DNA from: Polynucleobacter sp. JS-JIR-II-50
GTDB taxonomy: Bacteria; Pseudomonadota; Gammaproteobacteria; Burkholderiales; Burkholderiaceae
DNA length: 64,000 bases
Reading direction: 5' to 3'
NCBI RefSeq assembly: GCF_018687895.1
Contig: NZ_CP061307.1
Location: 1,695,948 to 1,759,947, forward strand
This document shows, one piece after another, positions 1-5,705 of the stretch. A program made the position numbers and the translations under genes. The notes under the pieces were generated by a model. It had not been told where the DNA came from, did not search any database, and was given only the letters and a program-made list of their open reading frames with translations. Every line of letters starts with the position of its first letter. Position 1 is the stretch's first letter.

Positions 1-3
1 GCG

Positions 4-699
4 ATGAGCTTACTTCCAAAACCATTTAGCGCACTTGTCATTGGAGCATCGGGGACTATTGGCTCCCATTTTGTAAAACTACTGCAGAATCATCCATCTT
101 GCTCCAGGGTAATTGGCATACATCGTAACTCCGCTCATGCAATTGATTACCATCATCCACAGACTATTGAAACTTCTGCAAGAAGTCTGGCTAAGTTAGG
201 GCCATTTCAATTGATCATCAACACTATTGGTGTATTACATTCAGAAGAATGGATGCCTGAAAAGAAATTGGATGATTTAAATGCAACTCAATTGGCTGAG
301 ATGTTCAATACAAACACTATTGGTCCAGCCCTAACAATCAAGCATTTCTCAAAACTCTTGGACCCAAAGCATGGAGTTATGGCAACCCTCTCTGCTAAGG
401 TGGGCAGCATTGAAGATAATCGACTGGGTGGTTGGTATAGCTATAGAGCTTCAAAAGCCGCGCTGAATATGATCATCAAAACAGCCTCTATCGAATTTGC
501 AAGAACGAAGCCCAATATTGCTTTGATTGCCCTTCACCCCGGCACCGTGAACTCTGGATTGTCACAACCTTTTCGCGGCCAGCAAATCGGCAGGGATCCC
601 CTAGAGGCGGTAAGTGACATGTTTAATGTCCTTGCAAATGTGAAGAAAGAAGATTCAGGCAGCTTTCTGACTTACTCAGGTGAAAAATTACCTTGGTAA
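4..699 (+). CDS. SDR family NAD(P)-dependent oxidoreductase
   Basis: Short-chain dehydrogenase/reductase of 231 residues, close to the usual 230-260. The N-terminal Rossmann motif GASGTIG is at residues 14-20, and the catalytic pair appears as YRASK (Tyr147, Lys151). Family members reduce or oxidise carbonyl/alcohol groups with NAD(P)H. The sequence resembles the C-factor/YdfG-like cytosolic group, but the substrate cannot be told. The ATG at 4 has only three bases before it in the window, so a ribosome site cannot be seen and a slightly longer N-terminus is possible. The next gene lies 144 bp downstream on the same strand. Confidence 0.85.
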   Translation: MSLLPKPFSALVIGASGTIGSHFVKLLQNHPSCSRVIGIHRNSAHAIDYHHPQTIETSARSLAKLGPFQLIINTIGVLHSEEWMPEKKLDDLNATQLAEMFNTNTIGPALTIKHFSKLLDPKHGVMATLSAKVGSIEDNRLGGWYSYRASKAALNMIIKTASIEFARTKPNIALIALHPGTVNSGLSQPFRGQQIGRDPLEAVSDMFNVLANVKKEDSGSFLTYSGEKLPW

Positions 700-843
700 A
701 ACCAAAGAGCTGTATGAGTAGATATCCGAAGAAAACCACTTTCTTACTCTTTAGTTTTGAAAGTCAAAATGCTTGGGAGCACTAATCCTAGCGTCTAGTT
801 ACTCCTAAATACTTCAGCAATATGCTTCTGTAGAATAAAGCTC

Positions 844-1500
844 ATGAAACCAACGATCAAAATAGACTATGTATCTGATGTAGCCTGCCCTTGGTGTGCT
901 GTCGGGCTAGGCAATCTCAATCAGGCAATTTCCCAGTTAAGTGATCGGGCTAATTTTGAGGTGCACTTTCATCCTTTTGAGCTCAATCCCAATATGCCTT
1001 TGGGTGGTCAAGATGCCATCGAGCATCTCACAGAAAAATATGGCTTAACAGTCGATCAGGTTAAATCTAATCAAGCCAATATTAGGGCTAAAGCGTTGGA
1101 AGCAGGATTTGAATTTCATCCAGAAGGTCGTAAAAGGGTGTACAACACATTTGATGCTCACCGTCTTTTATATTGGGCGGGAGAGGAGTTTGGACTAGAG
1201 AAGCAAGCAGTCCTCAAAAAGGAATTGCTCAATACTTACTTTTGCCTGGCAGTTAATTTAGATGATCAGAAAAATCTAATAGATGCAGTAACTCGTTCTG
1301 GCCTAAATAAGGAAAGGGCCAAAGGGATACTCCAGGGTAAAGAATTTTCTCAGGAAGTTCGGGATGAAGAAGCTACTTATACAAATGCAGGCATCAGCTC
1401 TGTACCCTCTATCATTCTTAACGATCAATATCTTTTACAGGGTGCTCAGCCTCCCGAGTCATTTATCAATGCATTTGAGCAGTTAATTCAAAAGACCTAA
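844..1500 (+). CDS. DsbA family oxidoreductase (FrnE-like)
   Basis: Thioredoxin-fold protein of 218 residues with a C-P-W-C active site at residues 15-18 straight after the first beta strand, as in FrnE-type members of the DsbA family. There is no signal peptide, so it is probably cytoplasmic, unlike periplasmic DsbA. The C-terminal half has the cis-proline segment SSVPSIILND typical of the fold. Likely role: thiol-disulfide oxidoreductase or isomerase under oxidative stress; the 2-hydroxychromene-2-carboxylate isomerase branch is the closest alternative. No close partner gene downstream. Confidence 0.85.
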   Translation: MKPTIKIDYVSDVACPWCAVGLGNLNQAISQLSDRANFEVHFHPFELNPNMPLGGQDAIEHLTEKYGLTVDQVKSNQANIRAKALEAGFEFHPEGRKRVYNTFDAHRLLYWAGEEFGLEKQAVLKKELLNTYFCLAVNLDDQKNLIDAVTRSGLNKERAKGILQGKEFSQEVRDEEATYTNAGISSVPSIILNDQYLLQGAQPPESFINAFEQLIQKT

Positions 1501-1857
1501 AAGACCAATCCCTACTATTTTGATTGGGCCAAACTTAGTTAAATAGGTATTAGCCGCCGTTCCTTAAGGCAATTACCCCATCCTTACTCTAAGCAAGGAT
1601 TATGGCAGCCGACTGGTAACAGCCCAAAAGAGACTAAATTAAATCTCATACCAGCATTAGCAATTATTACCGAGCTCCGGCAATATGGCCATGAGAGTCT
1701 CGGGTATCAATGATGGTTTTAAACCCAGTGACCGAGTCAATAGTCTCACTATAGATGCCCTTGATAAGATTTATATTTACTGATTTCTCTGGGTTATATT
1801 GTGACTGCTGGACGAGGAACTGCTGCTGAGGTTGCTTACACGCTTTGTGTCACAGAA
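1501..1857. other. Intergenic stretch with a possible coding remnant
   Basis: No intact gene is visible here. Two short plus-strand pieces look protein-like: an open stretch of about 30 codons from the ATG near 1693, and about 20 codons around 1789-1860 containing the peptide GRGTAAEVAYTL, which recalls the glycine-rich nucleotide-binding loop of LOG/TIGR00725-type Rossmann proteins. They lie in different frames and are separated by stops. This may be a decayed gene; the family match is a guess from a very short motif. Confidence 0.25.
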
Positions 1858-1890
1858 AGAAAAACGACTTAGGAATTTCTCCCTAAGTCG
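1858..1890 (-). terminator. Rho-independent terminator behind the split tRNA
   Basis: On the minus strand a 9-bp stem (arms 1882-1890 and 1865-1873, CGACTTAGG/CCTAAGTCG) with an 8-base loop is followed by a T tract (TTTTTCTTT). It starts 10 bases after the CCA end of the tRNA 3' half at 1901. It is therefore most simply the original terminator of the ancestral tRNA-Ile gene that followed rpoD. Confidence 0.8.
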
Positions 1891-1900
1891 TCGATATTGC

Positions 1901-1945
1901 TGGTGGGCCCACCAGGACTTGAACCTGGGACCAAAGGATTATGAG
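1901..1945 (-). pseudogene. tRNA-Ile(CAU) 3' half, intron-less (attR-like)
   Basis: Read on the minus strand, this is the anticodon loop CTCATAA followed by the 3' anticodon strand, variable loop, T arm, acceptor 3' strand and encoded CCA of a tRNA. The 40 bases 1901-1940 are identical to 5171-5210 in the complete copy. Here the anticodon runs straight into the 3' exon with no intron. Sequence upstream of the loop does not match a tRNA. It pairs with the 5' half at 5655-5693: joined at the shared CTCATAA the two would make a normal tRNA. Confidence 0.9.
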
Positions 1946-2000
1946 AGCAGAGACCCATGATAGAGCCATATAAACAGTGGGTATGAGGGTGGTCAGCGTC

Positions 2001-2011
2001 GGCGTGTAAGC
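2001..2011 (+). repeat. Arm-type repeat near attR
   Basis: GGCGTGTAAGC, matching 10 of 11 bases of the tandem repeat GGTGTGTAAGC at 5556-5577 near the opposite end of the element, and lying 56 bases inside the tRNA 3' half. Such paired repeats inside both ends resemble integrase arm-binding sites; the role is inferred. Confidence 0.35.
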
Positions 2012-2040
2012 ACTTGTGCGATAAAAAACACATCTCCCAA

Positions 2041-2349
2041 TTAATCAAATTTAAAACGCTTTCGTAGGGTTGCATTACCACCAGCCGCGCGATTGGTCGA
2101 GCCACCATTGCCATTAATTATCAAACTAGTGTCTTTGGTTTGTACTTTACTGGCTGGAGTTGAGGAAGACAAAGCCTGGCTTTCATTGGCATCCCCTTCA
2201 TTCTTGGAGGTACTATGAATCACGGTGTTATTTTTTTGAACAGGAAATACCCTTGCTTTATCCACATCCCCGATTTCATCATTTGCTGACGCAGCCCGTA
2301 TGACTTGAAAAAAGAAAAAAGTAGCAACCTTAAATCTATTGATTTTCAT
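2041..2349 (-). CDS. Small exported protein of unknown function
   Basis: A 102-residue product with a short basic start, a hydrophobic core rich in Phe and an AxA-type end (RAASA) near residue 22, so probably a signal peptide. The rest is Ser/Asn/Thr-rich, polar and low in complexity, ending in a basic RKRFKFD tail. It starts 2 bp after the DUF1501 stop on the same strand and so is probably the third gene of that operon. I recognise no family. It could also be the end of a decayed longer gene. Confidence 0.5.
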   Translation of the reverse strand: MKINRFKVATFFFFQVIRAASANDEIGDVDKARVFPVQKNNTVIHSTSKNEGDANESQALSSSTPASKVQTKDTSLIINGNGGSTNRAAGGNATLRKRFKFD

Positions 2350-2351
2350 GA

Positions 2352-3560
2352 TTACGCTTTTTGATAACTGAAGGCTTGATTTAAAAACTTTTGATAATCT
2401 GTAGTAACAGCTAGGTCAACACCTCGATCCAGTCGTTCGGTACTCAGCCCAGGCCACTGCCCCATTACCCTACCGCCGGGAACATTACTTCCCATAATGA
2501 GTCCAAGAGATCCATGGCCATGATCAGTTCCGTTACTTCGATTACTGCGCAACCGTCTTCCAAACTCAGTCATTACCACCAATGTATAGGGTTGTTTTTT
2601 AGCTTCCATATCCTCAGAAAATGCCGCAAGACTTGTACTCAGATTTTTAATCTGTCCATTGAGCCTACTGGGCTGATTTTCATGCGTATCCCACCCTGAC
2701 TGATCTACCCAAGCATACTGAAGACCTACGTTCGCATCTATTAATCTAGCAACAGATCGAAGCCCAACGCCTGGATCAGCATTCGGATAAGCAGTTTTCC
2801 CAGCGCTTTCATATGGGATCGGTTTATTAGATCCTTTGGTGAGGGTTTGATTAATGAAATCTAAATTACTCAGATGATCTTTCATCCAAGGCGTAGATAC
2901 TGTGTTGGAGTCCGCATTACATAATGCACTGACAGCATTAAATCCTCCTACGCTATTTGGCAATGCAATCCCATTTTGAATATCTCGAACTGCAATCGCT
3001 CTATGGGCACCCTGCATCGACCTTGGAGAGTTATTGTTTCCAGCAAATAACGGAATTGCGTTCTTTTGAAATCGATCTTTCGCAATAATTTGCCTTGCCA
3101 TCCACCCCAAATCATCAGGTAATGTATTTAGGGAATTTATACCGCGCTCCATAATTTCTTGAGCCTCAAAGTGCGATCGAGTCTCATCCATAATGCCTAA
3201 TGCTGGCCATGCAATCAATTTTCTCTGGGCAAATAAATTGGCTAGAGGCGCCGCCTCCGGATGCCAAAATAAATTAGCACCTCCTGCTTCGACCCTACCG
3301 CCGCTTACTTCTAAAGAAAAACGCATCTCTGGTGGCCTTGCTGCCAAGAAATTTTCATCTTCGAGCGGCGACAAAATAGAGAGTCCATCAGCACCGCCTC
3401 GCAAAAATACGACTATAAAGGGATGCAACATCTGCGGGGGCACCAATATACCAGCAGACTTTTTTTGATCAAGCGAAAAAGCAATGTCACTAATACCAAA
3501 TAGAGGGGTGGCTAAACCAATTTTTAGGAATGTGCGGCGATCAATATATTTCACATTCAT
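2352..3560 (-). CDS. DUF1501 domain protein, TAT-exported
   Basis: 402 residues. The N-terminus has a twin-arginine signal (RRTFLK, Arg8-Arg9, then a hydrophobic stretch), so it should be exported folded to the periplasm or cell surface. The body matches DUF1501, a family with an alkaline phosphatase/sulfatase-like fold: the FLRGGADGLS segment near residue 55 and the C-terminal TEFGRR...DHGHG motif are characteristic. The enzyme activity of the family is not established. The start codon overlaps the DUF1800 stop by 4 bp (ATGA), so the two are translationally coupled, and this DUF1800-DUF1501 pairing is common in bacteria. It is cargo of the element at 1939-5661. Confidence 0.9.
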   Translation of the reverse strand: MNVKYIDRRTFLKIGLATPLFGISDIAFSLDQKKSAGILVPPQMLHPFIVVFLRGGADGLSILSPLEDENFLAARPPEMRFSLEVSGGRVEAGGANLFWHPEAAPLANLFAQRKLIAWPALGIMDETRSHFEAQEIMERGINSLNTLPDDLGWMARQIIAKDRFQKNAIPLFAGNNNSPRSMQGAHRAIAVRDIQNGIALPNSVGGFNAVSALCNADSNTVSTPWMKDHLSNLDFINQTLTKGSNKPIPYESAGKTAYPNADPGVGLRSVARLIDANVGLQYAWVDQSGWDTHENQPSRLNGQIKNLSTSLAAFSEDMEAKKQPYTLVVMTEFGRRLRSNRSNGTDHGHGSLGLIMGSNVPGGRVMGQWPGLSTERLDRGVDLAVTTDYQKFLNQAFSYQKA

Positions 3561-5029
3561 ATATTCTCCCCAGCGTAAAAATCAGGTTCAATTGCCTCGG
3601 TCTGAAATGACGGTGAACAAGCAAGATAGCCAACCATTTTTCTTGCCACTTTTGGATCACTGACCCGCTCAATTCCAGTTAATCCCTGTGAACGTATAAG
3701 TGCTTGCGATAACTCAGGTCTTGATTGACCAAACAATGGGGTTTCCCAACGCGATAAAAGTTGAGTGTAAGTAGGGCTAGAAGGAAGATTAGCAAAAGGA
3801 TTCCATTCGCCAGTACCCCACCAATTTTCAGCAACTCCCTGAATCAGGGTGATCCTCTGTTTGAGGTATGCGGCAGATAGATTCCATTGCAAACCATCTG
3901 GCGGACCGTCAGGTGAAATCCAGCCATATAGAGCAGGCCCTGCGGACTCGACTTGAGGCATGATTTTTCCTTCAGAAAGATCAAATGGCAGGTTTACTGC
4001 ATTTACGAAAGCGGCAACAAGTCGCATTGGCTTTCTTACTTTTTGACGACCTTCTTTGGGTATCGATGAAGCTAGCTTTGCAATGTGCCTAGAAAGAAGG
4101 CTTAATTGATTTGGCGCGTTTCGATGCTCGACAAATACCGCATGCGCACTTTGAATCATCTTTTCTGACGGCTCATCGCTAATCATACGCTTGATTAATT
4201 TTCGCATTAAATGCTGCGCGGTAGCGGAATGAAATGCACATAAGTCTAATACTTTTTTACCATCTTTCATCGGGCCACTATAGGGATCAAATTCATTTGC
4301 CAGAATTCTTTTCTGGTAGTTATCATGCCACGACTCTAGGTAAATAAATTGGCCCGTCTTTGGAAGACTTTGTCCGCCGCCAATACCAGTGCCATCCTCT
4401 ACCGTCCAGCCAGTAAATGCCCGAGCAGCTTCATATACGTCTTGATCTATATAGCCCTTTGGCTTACCCTGTAACGCCCCGGGCACTTCTCGCCACTGAG
4501 CATACAAATTATTTAAATAAGAATGACGTCCTAAAGTGTGTAATTCAAACAATTCTCTTGCGTAATTCTCATTCGCACTTCCCGCGCGAGAACTTTTATT
4601 ATTTAAGTAATACAGCATACAGGGATGGGTTGCGGTAGCTTCTAGAAATTTTCGAAAGTTGCTAAAAGCATTCTTCCGAATGACTTCATTCTCCCAATGC
4701 GGAAGAAATGCACCGACATTCTGCTCATATCCATAGACGGAGAAATGATCCCTCCAGAAACTAATCCACTCCTCTTCCCAATAACTTTTAGCTTGAATAG
4801 CCTTTATTAAAGTGGCGGCCAGCACTTCTTTTCTGGGGCGAGATCTTTCAGGTGGTGGTAATAATTCATCTTTGCCAGTGTACTGAAAGAGCTTTGGAAT
4901 GCTGGCATTTAATAAGCTCAATGGTTTTAATTCATCAATTGCAGGATACTCTTTACCATCTCTAAATTTTCCCGCAGGGTACCGCTCTCTCAGTAGTACT
5001 TGATTGACATCAATATTCAACGTTGGCAC
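3557..5029 (-). CDS. DUF1800 domain protein, N-terminus probably missing
   Basis: 490 residues with typical DUF1800 blocks: a W..FWRDHFSV motif near residue 88, the N-E-N-Y-A-R-E-L-F-E-L-H-T-L-G segment, and a FTGW block. DUF1800 proteins are usually encoded beside DUF1501; both functions are unknown. The only start upstream is a GTG at 5029, with a stop in frame a few codons before it and a purine run (AAAAAGG) abutting the codon rather than spaced as a Shine-Dalgarno. The usual family opening, with a signal peptide and a LLNRxTFG-like motif, is absent. The gene may be 5'-truncated or have a divergent N-terminus. If truncated, DUF1501 could still be expressed through coupling. Confidence 0.8.
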   Translation of the reverse strand: MPTLNIDVNQVLLRERYPAGKFRDGKEYPAIDELKPLSLLNASIPKLFQYTGKDELLPPPERSRPRKEVLAATLIKAIQAKSYWEEEWISFWRDHFSVYGYEQNVGAFLPHWENEVIRKNAFSNFRKFLEATATHPCMLYYLNNKSSRAGSANENYARELFELHTLGRHSYLNNLYAQWREVPGALQGKPKGYIDQDVYEAARAFTGWTVEDGTGIGGGQSLPKTGQFIYLESWHDNYQKRILANEFDPYSGPMKDGKKVLDLCAFHSATAQHLMRKLIKRMISDEPSEKMIQSAHAVFVEHRNAPNQLSLLSRHIAKLASSIPKEGRQKVRKPMRLVAAFVNAVNLPFDLSEGKIMPQVESAGPALYGWISPDGPPDGLQWNLSAAYLKQRITLIQGVAENWWGTGEWNPFANLPSSPTYTQLLSRWETPLFGQSRPELSQALIRSQGLTGIERVSDPKVARKMVGYLACSPSFQTEAIEPDFYAGENI

Positions 5030-5134
5030 CTTTTTAAACTGATGATTCAGTATTTAACAAAATAAATGAGGCAGGCACACAATAAATTTACACCAAATGA
5101 ATTAAGTTTGGGGAATAAAAAGCGATGGCCAAAT

Positions 5135-5160
5135 AAAAAATACCAACCCGAAGGTTGGTA
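5135..5160 (-). terminator. Terminator of the intron-bearing tRNA-Ile
   Basis: Minus-strand hairpin with 8-bp arms TACCAACC/GGTTGGTA (5153-5160 and 5141-5148) around a TTCG loop, followed by a T run at 5135-5140. It begins 10 bases after the encoded CCA of the complete tRNA. Confidence 0.85.
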
Positions 5161-5170
5161 TTTTCATTTC

Positions 5171-5461
5171 TGGTGGGCCCACCAGGACTTGAACCTGGGA
5201 CCAAAGGATTCCGGTTTGTGTTAGTTTCCTAACTCCCTGGACTATGCCTTCACCATATGCTTGCGCACTTAGGTGGGTGCCGTCTAGTCTCTACACCTTC
5301 AACAGCACTTTCATACTGAAGCTTGGCTCGGCGTTAGCTTGTGCAGCTTTTGGCTGAATTTAGCTTTCTCCGAATTTGACACCATCCCTTATGCAGTTTC
5401 CACGCATAAGGCACAACTTTCGCTATGAGTCCTCTGCTCTAACCAACTGAGCTATGGGCCC
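5171..5461 (-). tRNA. tRNA-Ile(CAU) interrupted by a group I intron
   Basis: The exons (5425-5461 and 5171-5210) fold into a full cloverleaf: acceptor GGGCCCA/TGGGCCC with encoded CCA, D arm GCTC/GAGC, anticodon stem GAGGA/TCCTT, loop CTCATAA, T arm CCAGG/CCTGG. The CAT anticodon could mean Met or the AUA-reading Ile whose C34 becomes lysidine. Tight similarity of the intron to the one in Azoarcus tRNA-Ile(CAU), and the position downstream of rpoD, favour Ile. The intron sits directly after the anticodon T36. This is the only complete copy in the window; the ancestral copy is split at 5655-5693 and 1901-1945. Confidence 0.95.
5211..5424 (-). ncRNA. Group I intron (self-splicing ribozyme), Azoarcus type
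   Basis: 214 nt with no reading frame. P1: exon CAT pairs with the guide GTG at 5412-5414 (T36 opposite G, the conserved splice-site wobble), extended by intron AGC/GTT around a GAAA tetraloop. P2 is CCTTATGC/GCATAAGG with a GAAA loop. The core contains GGGATGGTGTCAAATTCGG, GCCGAGCCAAGC, and AGAGACTAGACGGC, which holds the guanosine-binding part of P7. P9 is a stem with a GAAA loop, and the intron ends in the required G at 5211. These blocks match, nearly base for base as I recall it, the 205-nt Azoarcus tRNA-Ile(CAU) ribozyme; peripheral stems differ. Splicing should need only GTP and Mg2+. Confidence 0.95.
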
Positions 5462-5470
5462 TAAAACTTT

Positions 5471-5577
5471 CATTTACTACACACCTTTTGAGGGGTGCTT
5501 TACTTCTTAAAACCACACTAAAACCGCATTTACTACACACCTCGGTTTTTACCTTGGTGTGTAAGCGGTGTGTAAGC
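5471..5577. repeat. Cluster of direct and inverted repeats (arm-site-like)
   Basis: Two copies of a 16-base direct repeat (CATTTACTACACACCT) at 5471-5486 and 5527-5542, and a tandem pair of GGTGTGTAAGC at 5556-5566 and 5567-5577. The first pair read on the minus strand also contains AGGTGTGTA, so all four share GGTGTGTA in two opposed pairs. They lie inside the tRNA 5'-half boundary, and a near copy lies inside the other end (2001-2011). This arrangement resembles integrase arm sites of a tRNA-targeting tyrosine recombinase. No protein-coding gene lies between 5462 and 5654. Confidence 0.5.
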
Positions 5578-5621
5578 AATTTTGACTACCTAATTCACCA
5601 CTAACCTCTTGAATCTATTGA

Positions 5622-5639
5622 GGTCTTTGTTACAAGACC
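5622..5639. repeat. Short inverted repeat near attL
   Basis: Arms GGTCTT and AAGACC around a 6-base centre, 16 bases inside the tRNA 5'-half junction. It might be a protein-binding site of the recombination complex or a weak hairpin in read-through RNA from rpoD. Confidence 0.3.
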
Positions 5640-5654
5640 CCTTGGGCTTCTTTC

Positions 5655-5693
5655 TTATGAGTCCTCTGCTCTAACCAACTGAGCTATGGGCCC
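5655..5693 (-). pseudogene. tRNA-Ile(CAU) 5' half (attL-like)
   Basis: Read on the minus strand: acceptor 5' strand, D arm, 5' anticodon strand and the whole anticodon loop CTCATAA of tRNA-Ile(CAU). The 37 bases 5657-5693 are identical to the 5' exon at 5425-5461. After the loop the sequence departs completely, with GAAAG where the tRNA has TCCTT. It begins 12 bp after the rpoD stop codon, probably the native site of the tRNA gene, and would be transcribed with rpoD. Confidence 0.9.
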
Positions 5694-5705
5694 GTTAGTC
5701 TTGGA

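Larger units (their letters stand above)
1939..5661. mobile_element. Integrated element (remnant) splitting tRNA-Ile(CAU)
   Basis: Seen: the 7-base anticodon loop CTCATAA (minus strand) occurs at 5655-5661 at the end of a perfect tRNA 5' half and at 1939-1945 at the start of a perfect 3' half. The flanks are exactly those expected of one tRNA gene, with rpoD 12 bp upstream and a terminator 10 bp downstream. About 3.7 kb lies between. It holds DUF1800, DUF1501 and a small exported protein, tandem and inverted repeats near one end, and a full replacement tRNA-Ile with a group I intron. Known: tyrosine recombinases of islands and phages often cross over in tRNA anticodon loops. Inferred: an integrated island that has lost its integrase, or depends on one elsewhere. 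Confidence 0.7.

Noticed and set aside
1901-1960. A second complete tRNA gene
   Set aside because: The 3' half is perfect but the bases upstream of the anticodon loop cannot form the D arm or acceptor 5' strand.
1869-2114. Open frame of 81 codons on the minus strand
   Set aside because: It runs through the tRNA 3' half and its terminator stem and overlaps the end of the small exported gene; its sequence is that of translated tRNA.
5211-5424. Homing endonuclease or maturase inside the intron
   Set aside because: Only 214 bases, fully used by ribozyme structure; no reading frame.
1901-5693. A trans-spliced or permuted split tRNA
   Set aside because: A complete cis-spliced copy lies between the halves, the shared CTCATAA looks like a recombination core, and no intron-like sequence borders the two halves.
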